A stretch of 64,000 nucleotides of DNA from Bryobacterales bacterium (lineage in GTDB: Bacteria; Acidobacteriota; Terriglobia; Bryobacterales; Bryobacteraceae). A model generated the notes under the pieces. It saw only the letters and a program-made list of their open reading frames with translations, was not told the DNA's origin and searched no databases. The stretch is taken from contig PLRJ01000087.1 in assembly GCA_003163855.1 (NCBI GenBank), positions 52,329-116,328 on the forward strand. The letters are read 5' to 3'. Both the position numbers and the translations under genes were made by a program. Positions 36,276-45,599 of this stretch are shown piece after piece; position 1 is the first letter of the stretch, and each line of letters starts with the position of its first letter.

Positions 36276-37280
36276 ATGGCCAACAGTCGCTCCACTTTGC
36301 CCCCGTCGGAGTTAACGGTCGGTCCTCTCCGCAATGCGGAAAAGCAGGAAACCTCCCACGCGCTTGCACCCACCATTTTCCACGAACCCTGGTGGCTTGA
36401 AGTTGCGTCTGCAGGCAGCTACCAGGTAGCGGAAGTCGAAAGCGGCGGCAAAACTGTAGGGCGCCTTCCCTATCTGCCTTATAAGCGTTTCGGTATTCCG
36501 CTTATAGAAATGCCTATGCTCACGCATTTTCTGGGCCCGGCTTTGCTCGAAGGAGTCGGAAGTCCCAACAGCCGATTTTTGCGCCAGTTGGGAATCACCA
36601 GGGAACTCATCCAGAAACTGCCGCGCGCCTCGCTCACCGCCATGAAACTACATTACGGCATCAGCGAAACCATCGCTTTTCAGGAACAGGGATTCCGCAC
36701 ATCGGTCCAATTCACCCACGAAATTGACCCCTTACCCACCGATTTGCTCTGGGCTAACCTGCGCAACAAGACGCGTAATGTGATTCGCAGGGCCGAGGAG
36801 CAATTTCAAGTAAAGGAAGTAACCGACGCCGCCGAGTTCATGATTTTCTACTTGGGAAATCTGGCGGCGCGCAACATGCGCAGTTTCCTGGATCGCGATA
36901 TCTGCGAACGCTTGATTCAAGAGTGCATTGAACGCGGCCGCGGGCGCATTCTGGCCACCTACGACGGGAAAGCTCTGCAGGCCGCTAACTTTTACATCTG
37001 GGACCGCCGTTACTATTATTTCCTTCTCTCAACCCGGTCTTTGACTTCCGGCAACGGCGCAACCAGCCTGTTGTTATGGGAAGCCATTAAGGATTCGGCG
37101 CAACGCGATTTAATCTTCGACTCCGATGGCTTGAACAGCAGCGGCGCCATCCTGTTTTTCGCCGGTCTTGGCGGAACAGTAAAGCCACGCTACATCGTTT
37201 CGAAATCGGACCTCCGCGGTAAATTGGTCGAGACGATGCGCGACGCCGTCTGGGGCAAGAATTTTTTCGTTCGCGGCTAA
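36276..37280 (+). CDS. FemAB/GNAT-6-like acyltransferase
   Basis: A 334-residue protein of the GNAT domain 6 (BioF2/FemAB-like) group. Marks are FHEPWWLEV near the N-terminus, a PMLTHFLGPAL segment, NKTRNVIRRAEE, and the C-terminal fold with AANFYIWDRRYYYFLLSTR, SGNGATSLLLWEAIKDS and LIFDSDGLNSSGAILFFAGLGG. In exopolysaccharide loci such proteins are thought to transfer acyl or aminoacyl groups to sugars; FemAB relatives use aminoacyl-tRNA. It begins 73 bp after the NRPS gene, which makes an aminoacyl donor worth considering. ATG start at 36276. Confidence 0.85.
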   Translation: MANSRSTLPPSELTVGPLRNAEKQETSHALAPTIFHEPWWLEVASAGSYQVAEVESGGKTVGRLPYLPYKRFGIPLIEMPMLTHFLGPALLEGVGSPNSRFLRQLGITRELIQKLPRASLTAMKLHYGISETIAFQEQGFRTSVQFTHEIDPLPTDLLWANLRNKTRNVIRRAEEQFQVKEVTDAAEFMIFYLGNLAARNMRSFLDRDICERLIQECIERGRGRILATYDGKALQAANFYIWDRRYYYFLLSTRSLTSGNGATSLLLWEAIKDSAQRDLIFDSDGLNSSGAILFFAGLGGTVKPRYIVSKSDLRGKLVETMRDAVWGKNFFVRG

Positions 37281-37299
37281 CTACCTCTTTTTTTCTCGT

Positions 37300-39726
37300 A
37301 TGAAATTTCCTGTTATTTTGATCGCTATACTACCGCTCTGTCTTTCCGCTTTCGCTAATACAAACGTTACCGTCAGCACAACCGTGGTGCAGTCCGGAGT
37401 GAAACGCCTTGGCATCAATTTAGGCGGCCACCACTACTATGATTCGGGCCAAATCCTTAAAAACCTGACCTTGCGCAATCCCGGCTTTGAACCGCCCATG
37501 TTCCGTTCTGTAGTTCAATGCGGAAGCGGCGGCAGCGCCAGCGGCTGCACCGACAATCTTCCTTACGGTGGCTGGAAGACCGGCTTCTGGACTGCAGGCG
37601 CCTCCGTCACTGTCATCTCAGGCGCCGCGTCAGGGTGCGCCACGACCATCGCGAACTTCACCGGGCCCACCGGCAAGATAGGCGGCATCTACAACTTTGC
37701 CTCGGCCTGTGCCGCACCGCTCGCCGCTGGCGATTACTTCTTCGTCGAACAGACGGTTGCAGGCGATCCCGCGCTTGGCTGGTGGCCCTCTACCAAAGGC
37801 AGTGGCAGTTTCGCCGCCGACACTACCGACTTGCCGCCAAACACAACCGGGATTCGAGCACTGAAAGTAAATGCACCAGCCTCTGGCGATTCGTGCAAAT
37901 TGATCGGCTACTTCGACACCATCCCCGCTCGCTCGTTCGTTACCCTCAACGGAACTTTCCAGATCCAGTTCGCGGCCAAGGGTCTGACTGGATCGCGCCA
38001 AGTAACAGTGGAGTTCCTTCGCGGCGGAACGCCCTACACCTCGCAGGTCATCTCTCTTAGCGGAGCGTGGGCTAACTATTCGGTGAACTTCGCAGCCTCG
38101 GAAACCGGCGCCCAGAAGGACGCCGCGCAAGTAGCCTTTACAACCGTCGGTGCTGACGGGTTTTACCTTGATAACGTAACAGTGGTACAGACTGGAACCA
38201 GCGCGGATAATCCCACCGTCTTCCGTGATGCTGTAGTGTCCACTCTCCAAACCATGAAACCCGGCATCATTCGGATGTGGGACGGCTCGGGCTTGACCAA
38301 CACGCTTGACAACATGCTGGCCGATCAGTTCGGACGACGTCCAGCCAACTACTCACTGTGGTTTTCCCAATCCAACGAAGATGTCTCTTATGGGCTGTTC
38401 GATTTTCTTCAGCTGGTCCAGACAGTGGGCAACATGGCCGAGCCATGGATTGTTGTGCCCATCACATTTTCACCTGTTGAAGCCTCGAATCTGATTGATT
38501 ATCTGTGCGGTGGCCCGGGAACGGTTTATGGAGCCAAACGAATAGCCCAAGGGCAGACCGCGCCCTGGACTTCCGTCTTTTCCACCATCCACCTGGAGTT
38601 TGGAAATGAATCCTGGAATTCAGGTTTCGCCGGCGGGATCATCCAACAGCCTGCCGCTTATGGCGCCCGTGCGCAGACTATATTCGCCGCCATGCGCTCC
38701 AACCCCAACTACGCGCATAACGCTCTGGACCTTGTTCTGGGCGCACAAGTGGCAAACGCCAACAGCATTCAAACCATCCAGAACGCCTGTAAGAATAACG
38801 ATTCCCTTGCGGTGGCTCCTTATCTGATGGACACACTAACTGACGCCGGCAGTGTGGCGAGTCTCTTTCAGCCCACCCTGGCCGAACCGCAAGCACTCTA
38901 CTCCGACGCCCCTGGTGTTTCAAGCGAAGGCATCACCAGCGGTTATTTCGCTGTTAATGGCGCAGCCAGGAGCGTAACTGGCGGGGAAATGTATCTCGAT
39001 GCTTTGGCCGAGGCCAACTCCAACTACCCCAAGCCGCTGTCTATCTATGAAGAGAACATGGCCACAACCAACGGTACAGTGCCGGAACCCGTGCTGAATA
39101 GCTATGTCTCGAGCATGGGTGCGGGCCTCGCCACGATCTCCGCGGAACTGCTCGCAATACAGCACGGCATCGTAAATCAGAATCTTTTCTCACTGACGCA
39201 GTGGCAGTTCAAAAGGCCTGATGGCATTGGGGTCGATCTTTGGGGAACCGTTATCGACATGGGAGGCCCCACAAATCTTCGCCGCCCGCAATTCCTGGCG
39301 CAGCAGTTAGCCAACAGCGCCATAAGTCCAGGAGCCACCATGCTGAAGACGGCACAAAGCGGCAGCAACCCCACCTGGAACCAGGCACTCCAGAATAGAG
39401 TTGCCCTGAATGGAGTCCAGGTGATTCAGTCTTTCGCCTTCAATAATGGACCCAGCGGCTACTCCCTCATCCTCCTGAACAACAGCCTCACTTCGTCCGA
39501 AATCGTTACCTTCAGCGGGCCAAACGCGCCCAAAGGAACTGTGCTCCAACAGCAAATGACCTCGGCCAAAATCACTGACACGAACGAGTCTATCGGCTTG
39601 GTTGTGCCCACCAGTTCGACTCTCCAGAACTTCAACCCATCTTCGGGCATTTCCCTTCCCCCGTATTCCATGACGGTTCTGACTTACTCCGCCTCCGCAT
39701 TGTCGACCGCCAGACGCCACTACTAA
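37300..39726 (+). CDS. Secreted glycosidase-like protein, paralogue of the FnIII-tailed protein
   Basis: An 808-residue exported protein with a clear signal peptide (ILIAILPLCLSAFA). It aligns over its whole length with residues ~30-790 of the protein at 3985-7908 and lacks the FnIII tail. Shared points: VKRLGINLG, GWWPSTKGSG, IHLEFGNESWN (Glu ~437), YEENMAT (Glu ~584), NLRRPQFLAQQLAN and SLPPYSMTVLTY near the end. The two Glu sites fit the acid/base and nucleophile of clan GH-A, though no family can be named. It closes the plus-strand set, as its paralogue does the minus-strand set, which suggests each polymer has its own processing enzyme. Confidence 0.8.
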   Translation: MKFPVILIAILPLCLSAFANTNVTVSTTVVQSGVKRLGINLGGHHYYDSGQILKNLTLRNPGFEPPMFRSVVQCGSGGSASGCTDNLPYGGWKTGFWTAGASVTVISGAASGCATTIANFTGPTGKIGGIYNFASACAAPLAAGDYFFVEQTVAGDPALGWWPSTKGSGSFAADTTDLPPNTTGIRALKVNAPASGDSCKLIGYFDTIPARSFVTLNGTFQIQFAAKGLTGSRQVTVEFLRGGTPYTSQVISLSGAWANYSVNFAASETGAQKDAAQVAFTTVGADGFYLDNVTVVQTGTSADNPTVFRDAVVSTLQTMKPGIIRMWDGSGLTNTLDNMLADQFGRRPANYSLWFSQSNEDVSYGLFDFLQLVQTVGNMAEPWIVVPITFSPVEASNLIDYLCGGPGTVYGAKRIAQGQTAPWTSVFSTIHLEFGNESWNSGFAGGIIQQPAAYGARAQTIFAAMRSNPNYAHNALDLVLGAQVANANSIQTIQNACKNNDSLAVAPYLMDTLTDAGSVASLFQPTLAEPQALYSDAPGVSSEGITSGYFAVNGAARSVTGGEMYLDALAEANSNYPKPLSIYEENMATTNGTVPEPVLNSYVSSMGAGLATISAELLAIQHGIVNQNLFSLTQWQFKRPDGIGVDLWGTVIDMGGPTNLRRPQFLAQQLANSAISPGATMLKTAQSGSNPTWNQALQNRVALNGVQVIQSFAFNNGPSGYSLILLNNSLTSSEIVTFSGPNAPKGTVLQQQMTSAKITDTNESIGLVVPTSSTLQNFNPSSGISLPPYSMTVLTYSASALSTARRHY

Positions 39727-40168
39727 GCGGCTTGTTCTCAAGCAATTCGAGCCGTTCCAGGCGACTTCGTTGGTCACTTCCAACCCAAGTAAATCTCCCC
39801 CACCAAATCAACCACCTAACCTCTTTCCCCCCACCCACGCACATCCCACCCGTCAGGATCTCGGACGAACTGCATCGCCTTCGTTCTGCTAGGGCAAGAG
39901 CGTCCCAAGCACGCCGATCTCCGCAGAAAAGCCATCTTGGAGGAGGCGCGCAGCCAATACCGCGAGCTGCTCGGCGAAAAATAGCCGAATTTACTCCACC
40001 AACCGACCGTAACGGCGCCCCCGCCGCACTCCAACTCCGTCAGCCTTCCTCATCACGGCCTCCCGCGCCTTTTCAAAATCCCACTGTTGCACTATGATAA
40101 GTAACATTTTGCGCAGGACCTCGAAGGAAATACGCATAGATCATTGGAGGAATTAAAAAGCAATTCTT
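39727..40168. other. Gene-free stretch with a possible coding relic
   Basis: No intact gene. In the plus direction, codons 39877-39984 read AFVLLGQERPKHADLRR..ILEEARSQYRELLGEK and a stop, with the helical, charged composition of a real protein end. The frame has no start and is closed upstream at 39817, so it may be the tail of a lost gene. The last 25 bases hold GGAGGAAT about 16 bases before the metallopeptidase ATG, longer than usual spacing. Confidence 0.4.
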
Positions 40169-41053
40169 ATGACACAGCTCTCCCTAGCCCCCCGCCGCCG
40201 CGCCTTTCTGCAGTTCATGGGATTGGCCGGATTGGCTACGCTCGGCAATGTCGGCTCCCTGCTCGCTACCGAGCCTAAGGTCACAACTCCCCCCTACAAC
40301 ACCTTTACCGAAGAGGAAGAGCTGGCTCTTGGAAGGCAGTTTTCAGCCAAATACGAAAGTAAGGTGGAGATCCTTTCCAACCCCATCATCGACGCCTATC
40401 TAAACGATATCGTCAAAAAACTCGGCAATGCCTCCCAGCGTCCGCAATGGCCGTATCAAATCAAAGTCGTCAACGACTCCGAAATTAACGCCAGCGCCAT
40501 CCCCGGCGGATTTCTTTACCTGCATCGCGGCCTGCTGGAGTTCGTCTCAGATGAAAACGAAATGGTCGGCGCCATCGCCCATGAAGTGGGTCATGTGGTG
40601 GCAAGACACACCACCAATCAGTTATCTCTTCTCTTAATCGCCCAGCACGTGTTTGATCAGGTGAAACACAACATCCTGATGGATAACGATGTTTTCGCGC
40701 AAGTTCTTCAACAGCTCGGTGGTCCCGTCGTGGTGCTCGCGCAGTTGCGCTATAGCCGCCAGAATGAATCGGAGGCTGATCTGCTGGGCTTCTATGAAAT
40801 GCTTCGCGCCGGTTGGAATCCCAACGGACTGTACAAGTTTTTCACCCGCCTCGCAGCGAAAACCGGAAGTCAGAGCCCGGTCGATGTCATGTTGTCCGAC
40901 CATCCCGCCACCGAGGAGCGCGCCCGTGTCATGCGGCGCGAACTGGAATCGATAAACGTCCCCTCTGGTCTGCGCGAACAGACTTTTCAATTCCAGGCAT
41001 TGAAGTTGGCGCTCAGCATTATGCCTCCTGCTCCAAGGCCTGTGCGTCAATAG
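40169..41053 (+). CDS. M48-family zinc metallopeptidase with Tat-type signal
   Basis: A 294-residue exported peptidase. The N-terminus has RRRAFLQFMGLAGLATLG, close to a twin-arginine signal. The zinc site is IAHEVGHVVARH (HExxH at residues ~138-142), and the third ligand Glu is in NESEADLLGF (~202). The short family ending around DHPATEERARVM is present. M48 proteins of this BepA/LoiP-like type work in envelope protein quality control. It opens the signalling and envelope region, 25 bp before the VWA-FHA gene, and may be co-transcribed with it. Confidence 0.9.
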   Translation: MTQLSLAPRRRAFLQFMGLAGLATLGNVGSLLATEPKVTTPPYNTFTEEEELALGRQFSAKYESKVEILSNPIIDAYLNDIVKKLGNASQRPQWPYQIKVVNDSEINASAIPGGFLYLHRGLLEFVSDENEMVGAIAHEVGHVVARHTTNQLSLLLIAQHVFDQVKHNILMDNDVFAQVLQQLGGPVVVLAQLRYSRQNESEADLLGFYEMLRAGWNPNGLYKFFTRLAAKTGSQSPVDVMLSDHPATEERARVMRRELESINVPSGLREQTFQFQALKLALSIMPPAPRPVRQ

Positions 41054-41077
41054 CCATCACGGTCAAACTAATCGCAT

Positions 41078-42751
41078 ATGAAGCTGCAAAACGCAATCCT
41101 TGTTATCGGGATCGTCGCCTGCGCTGGCATCAAGGCGGCTCCTCAGGCTGCAGCTATGAAGCCGCTTCCGCACGCGGCTCCCAAAGTTCCGCCAAAGGCT
41201 GCCGCGCCTCCGCCGTCCCCGGCCGTTGCGCAGTCAATCCACGCAGGCCCGCTATTCAGCACAGGATCTAGCGACACCAAGGAGGGCGATGCACCCTCCT
41301 TCCCCAACCTGAATATTCTGCTCGATCCCGCCGACGATTCTACGCCGGTGCAGCCCGCCGCTCTCCACTTGACCGTGGACGGGAAGGACTGCGGCACGGC
41401 AACCAAGATCGAGCGTTTTGGCGATTCCGGCCACGGCGTCGCGGCCGACTTCGCCATCGACGTAAGCGGCAGTATGCGCGGCGGTCCGCTGAACGCCATC
41501 AAGGCCGGGCTCTCCCACTTCGCCGATAAAGCCGGCAAGAACGACCGCGTCTCCATCCAAACATTGGCCGACGACACCCGCACCGACGTTCACTGGGAAG
41601 ACTCATCCGATAAACTGCGTCCTGCCCTGCAGGCCCTGGCTGCGCGAGGCCGATTGACGCGCCTCTGGGACGGCCTTCTCGATGCACTCGGAAAATTTCC
41701 CGACAAGCCGGCCACACGGCGTCTGATCGTTATCTCCGACGGCCACGATGAAGGCTCGCAGCACACCGAACAGGAAGTAATCAAAAAAGCGCTCGAGCAG
41801 CAGATTCCCATTGATGCCATCGGTGTTACGCGAAGCAATCCCATTTATCTTCGGAGTCTCCAACAACTTGCCACAAGCACCGGTGGTCATTTTCGCAGCG
41901 CCGCCAGCGAACAACAGCTTGAAGAGCTGGTTGGCAGCGGCATTGATCGAGTCAAGAGTTTGCCGCTTGCCGAATTCGAAGCGAAAGACGTCAAAGGGGA
42001 CGGCAAGTCTCACAACTTTCTGGTTGCATGGAAACCCGCCGGAAAAGAGATTCCCTGGAGGTTTAGTGCAACTCTGCCAAAGGTTGACGAGTTCTGGGAG
42101 AGTCCCTGGCTGTGGATTGGCGCGCTGGCCGCCGCTGCTTTGTTGCTCGTCATTTTTCTATTGACGCGCAAAAAGAAGCCGCTGCCCGTCATGTCAGCGC
42201 CGTCACCTATGGCTGCCAGACCCTCGCCCGCTTCGCCCGCACCTACTCCTGCCCCACTTCCTACTTTCAAACCCAACGCCCCGCGGCCTTTTGTGCCACC
42301 GGTCAGTCCACAGCCGGCTCCTCAGGCCACACCCGCTCCCGCGTCAATGCCGCCGCCGAACGCGCGTCCACCTGTCATCCGGGCTCGCACGCAAATTTCA
42401 CATAGCTTCCCGTCCCCGAGTGCCCAAACTCCGACCGCCTGGCTTTTATGCGAAGACGGCTTCGCCAAAGGCAGGCAGTTCCCCATTCACTCGGCTGAAT
42501 TCTGGATTGGCTCGCTCGATAACAATAGCCTCTGCATACCGGGCGACCCAACCGTTTCCGGCAACCACGCCTGCATCGTCTTCGAACACGGCATTCTCGG
42601 CATCTTCGATCACAACTCCACCAACGGTACCCGCGTAAACAATCAGACCGTGCTGGAGACGCGCCAGCTTCTTCGTCCCGGCGACCGCATTCGCATTGGA
42701 CGTTCCACCTTCGTCCTGCTCTCTACCCAGGCGCAAGCGGCCAATGTATGA
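41078..42751 (+). CDS. Membrane protein with extracytoplasmic VWA domain and cytoplasmic FHA domain
   Basis: A 557-residue protein. A signal peptide is followed by an Ala/Pro-rich linker. A von Willebrand A domain covers ~120-300 with the MIDAS start DVSGS (~128) and a second VISDGHDEGS motif. One membrane helix lies near 348-366 (LWIGALAAAALLLVIFLLT), followed by KKK, then a Pro-rich linker and a C-terminal FHA domain (~455-550) with FWIGSLDNNSLCIPGDPTVSGNHACI and NSTNGTRVNN. The FHA domain would bind phosphothreonine made by the kinase encoded next (ATGA overlap of the genes). It is therefore a likely transmembrane adaptor linking an outside ligand to kinase signalling. Confidence 0.88.
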   Translation: MKLQNAILVIGIVACAGIKAAPQAAAMKPLPHAAPKVPPKAAAPPPSPAVAQSIHAGPLFSTGSSDTKEGDAPSFPNLNILLDPADDSTPVQPAALHLTVDGKDCGTATKIERFGDSGHGVAADFAIDVSGSMRGGPLNAIKAGLSHFADKAGKNDRVSIQTLADDTRTDVHWEDSSDKLRPALQALAARGRLTRLWDGLLDALGKFPDKPATRRLIVISDGHDEGSQHTEQEVIKKALEQQIPIDAIGVTRSNPIYLRSLQQLATSTGGHFRSAASEQQLEELVGSGIDRVKSLPLAEFEAKDVKGDGKSHNFLVAWKPAGKEIPWRFSATLPKVDEFWESPWLWIGALAAAALLLVIFLLTRKKKPLPVMSAPSPMAARPSPASPAPTPAPLPTFKPNAPRPFVPPVSPQPAPQATPAPASMPPPNARPPVIRARTQISHSFPSPSAQTPTAWLLCEDGFAKGRQFPIHSAEFWIGSLDNNSLCIPGDPTVSGNHACIVFEHGILGIFDHNSTNGTRVNNQTVLETRQLLRPGDRIRIGRSTFVLLSTQAQAANV

Positions 42752-44238
42752 GTGAGCTCGTGGTTGGCCAGCAAGTCGGATCCTTCGTCCTAGCCGATCA
42801 GATCGGCCGCACCAACATGGGCGAAGTCTGGCGTGCTTGGGATTCGGCCAACCAGCAGGTAGCTCTAAAAACCATCGCCATGGACATCCGCACCGACGAA
42901 ATGTTCCTGGCCAGGTTCAGGCAGGAAGCCTACGAACACCGCAAGCTTCGCCACAAGTCCATCGTTCCCATTTACGACTTCTTCGCTGAGGACGATTGCC
43001 TGTTCCTGGTTATGCCTTTCATCGAGGGTGGATCGCTCGAAGATCTGCTGGCGCGCGAAGGCCAACTGCCCGTCCAGCAAGCACTCGATATCTCGGTGCA
43101 AATTCTGGAAGCGCTCGATTTCGCTCATCAGAACATGCTCATCCACCGCGACGTCAAACCGTCCAACATTCTCATGGACAACGACCGCGCCTATCTCACT
43201 GACTTTGGCATTGCTCTTCCTATTGGCAAAACCCGGCTCACCACCGGCGCGGGACTCCTTGGAACGCCCGGCTACATGAGTCCCGAGCAGATCACCACTC
43301 CGCTCGACGTCGATCATTTGACCGACGTCTATAGCTTCGGATGCGTGCTATACGAAATGCTGGCGGGCCGTCCGCCCTTCGTCGCCGAAGGCATGGATGC
43401 CGGTGACGTCCGCTACCGCCTCCAGCGCCAGATTGTGGACGATCAGCCCATTCGCCTGCGCGAGTTCAATCCCGACGTTTCACCGCGGCTGGAGCACATC
43501 ATCATGACATCGCTTGCCAAGTCGCGCGACGATCGCTTTCCTGGATGCGGCTCGTTCGGACGCGCGCTCGATTCCATCCGCACCGATTTGAGTTCATCAC
43601 CCGCGTCCATTCAGCCGGCGTCAGCGCCCGGGCAAATACTCGTCGAACCGGTAGTGGTGAATCAGGTTGAGAGTCAGCTTCCACAAGTAGGCCGCGTATC
43701 CACAGCCTTATACCTGACGGTTTCACTCGTCGCCGGAATGCTCCCGTTTTTCTTTGTCCAGGACCGCCAGTTTGTGCTTCTCTTTTTCCTGTCCGCGGCC
43801 CTTTCTTTCGTGTTGCAGCTCCGAGTACTGTATAAATGCTGGATGGCCATTCAGGATGGCAATGCACGAACAACGCCGGGCAAGGCCGTGGGACTCTTGT
43901 TTGTCCCTTTCTACTCGCTCTTTTGGGCCTCGCAGGCCTATCCAGGGTTCGCGTCCGATTACAATCGGCTCATCCACCGCCGCGAATTGCGTTGCCGCCG
44001 CCAACCCGTATGGCTTTACTGGTGCTTCTATAACTTCAACTGTTTCATTATGCCTGTCGCAAGCCTCTTTGTGAACTTCACCACGTTAAGTTTTCTCATC
44101 GCGGCGAATGTTCTACTAATAGTTCCAGTTATGACGGGCACCCTATGCACGGCTCTGAATCGCCTCAGCGAAGCTCGCTCGCTCAGGCAGGAAATAACAC
44201 AGTCTTCGGACGCGAAAGGAGGCGAGGTGCTGGCATGA
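42748..44238 (+). CDS. Hanks-type Ser/Thr kinase with C-terminal multi-pass membrane domain
   Basis: A 496-residue protein. The kinase domain (~10-275) has IGRTNMGEVWRAWD (glycine loop), VALKTIA (Lys), LIHRDVKPSNIL (catalytic Asp ~135), TDFGIA and GTPGYMSPEQ. After a linker, ~310-480 hold about four membrane helices around the conserved block ARTTPGKAVGLLFVPFYSLFW, a membrane domain also found alone in other bacteria. The gene overlaps the VWA-FHA gene before it and the PP2C gene after it, each by ATGA, so the three products are made together. It should phosphorylate Thr residues on FHA partners in this operon. Confidence 0.9.
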   Translation: MSELVVGQQVGSFVLADQIGRTNMGEVWRAWDSANQQVALKTIAMDIRTDEMFLARFRQEAYEHRKLRHKSIVPIYDFFAEDDCLFLVMPFIEGGSLEDLLAREGQLPVQQALDISVQILEALDFAHQNMLIHRDVKPSNILMDNDRAYLTDFGIALPIGKTRLTTGAGLLGTPGYMSPEQITTPLDVDHLTDVYSFGCVLYEMLAGRPPFVAEGMDAGDVRYRLQRQIVDDQPIRLREFNPDVSPRLEHIIMTSLAKSRDDRFPGCGSFGRALDSIRTDLSSSPASIQPASAPGQILVEPVVVNQVESQLPQVGRVSTALYLTVSLVAGMLPFFFVQDRQFVLLFFLSAALSFVLQLRVLYKCWMAIQDGNARTTPGKAVGLLFVPFYSLFWASQAYPGFASDYNRLIHRRELRCRRQPVWLYWCFYNFNCFIMPVASLFVNFTTLSFLIAANVLLIVPVMTGTLCTALNRLSEARSLRQEITQSSDAKGGEVLA

Positions 44239-45590
44239 GTGAAACTGGAAATCAAACAGCGGCCAAACGAGCCATTCCCATCATTGTCGGCGCGGAGTCG
44301 GAGATAGGGCGGCGTGAGGAAAACCAGGACAGCATGACTGGCTTTCCTTCCCCTTTCGGCGCGGTCTATATGATCGCCGATGGCATGGGAGGACACCGTG
44401 GCGGGGCCGAAGCGTCCCGCATGGTGGTTGAAGGCATTCGCACCCACCTGTTGCAATCGCCTCCCGAGATGAGCCTGCAGAAGGCTATTGAGAACGCTGC
44501 GCGCATGACCAACCGCGAGTTGTTCACCAAGGGCAAATCAGGCGATCCTAAATACACCGGCATGGGTTCCACTGTCACCCTGGTGGTCATCCGCGAAGGC
44601 GACTCAGGGGCTGAACTCATCACCGCGCACGTCGGCGACAGCCGTGTGTATCTCCACCGCGACAGCCAGCTTTCACCACTCACCAAGGACCACACTTTCG
44701 TCCAGCGCCTGGTTGACTCTCACACCATCGACGAAGAAACTGCACGCACCCATCCTGAAGCGAGCGTGTTGACCCGGGCCATGGGTCAGGCGCCCGACGT
44801 CACCATCGATGTCTCGGAGCCCATCCTGCTTTTCGATGGCGACGGCATTCTGCTTTGTTCTGACGGTCTGTCCGGCTATGCCCCGCGCGCAGCCATAGAA
44901 GAGACGGTCACTCATCATCCCGGGCCTGACGACTGCGTGAAAGCTCTGGTCAAACTCGCCTTGAAAAACGGCAGTGACGATAACATTACCGTGCAATTCG
45001 TCCGAGTGGGAAACCCTCCCGACATACCAGTGCCGCCGCCGAGTGCAAAGCGCCACACCCAGCCCGAATCCGAGGCTTTTCTTCCCATCACGCAGGAGCA
45101 ACCGGCGGCCAAGCTTCCTCGTTCCTCGCGAACTTCCGGCAAATTGATGCTCTGGTTTGCTTTAGGTCTGCTGGTGTTGGTGGGCGCTGCTGGCATTTAC
45201 AAGTTCCGCCCTGCATTGTTTTCATTCCTCAAACCACCGGCCGAAGCCGATCCCAAGAGCAGCATGTTTGGTCGAATTCAGGACCTACACCACAAAGTGG
45301 CTCTTGAGCGCGATCAGGTCAGCCGGGAATTGGTCGCCGTGGTTCCAGCCAAGAACGAGCCGCTGAGAAAGGATCTTGAAAAACTTGTTATTCAGTTCAA
45401 TAAACTGGCTGATGACACTGACCGTTTGGGACTGGAACGCGGCGCAAAGGATGATGCTCAAGCCAAGGATAGGGCTTCCGTCAATAGCTTTTTTGACCAG
45501 TACTCTAAAAACTTCGGAGTTCTACACGGAGACCATAAGAAGTGTGTAGACAAGGAAAAAGAACTGAAGATCGCGGTAGCGGAACGCTAG
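44235..45590 (+). CDS. PP2C-type Ser/Thr phosphatase with C-terminal membrane anchor
   Basis: A 451-residue protein starting at the ATG at 44235, which overlaps the kinase stop (ATGA). The PP2C domain (~10-260) has RREENQDS, IADGMGGHRGG, GMGSTVTLVV, AHVGDSRVYLH, LLCSDGLSGY and GSDDNITVQFV, with the metal-binding Asp residues in place. After a Pro-rich linker a single membrane helix lies at ~308-327 (LMLWFALGLLVLVGAAGIY), and ~110 mostly helical residues follow on the far side. It is the natural antagonist of the neighbouring kinase. Confidence 0.9.
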   Translation: MSETGNQTAAKRAIPIIVGAESEIGRREENQDSMTGFPSPFGAVYMIADGMGGHRGGAEASRMVVEGIRTHLLQSPPEMSLQKAIENAARMTNRELFTKGKSGDPKYTGMGSTVTLVVIREGDSGAELITAHVGDSRVYLHRDSQLSPLTKDHTFVQRLVDSHTIDEETARTHPEASVLTRAMGQAPDVTIDVSEPILLFDGDGILLCSDGLSGYAPRAAIEETVTHHPGPDDCVKALVKLALKNGSDDNITVQFVRVGNPPDIPVPPPSAKRHTQPESEAFLPITQEQPAAKLPRSSRTSGKLMLWFALGLLVLVGAAGIYKFRPALFSFLKPPAEADPKSSMFGRIQDLHHKVALERDQVSRELVAVVPAKNEPLRKDLEKLVIQFNKLADDTDRLGLERGAKDDAQAKDRASVNSFFDQYSKNFGVLHGDHKKCVDKEKELKIAVAER

Positions 45591-45599
45591 AGAACTCTT

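Noticed and set aside
39732..40097. A 121-residue Pro/Arg-rich plus-strand frame
   Set aside because: Composition is that of non-coding GC-rich DNA and there is no start signal; only the separate tail at 39877-39984 looks coding.
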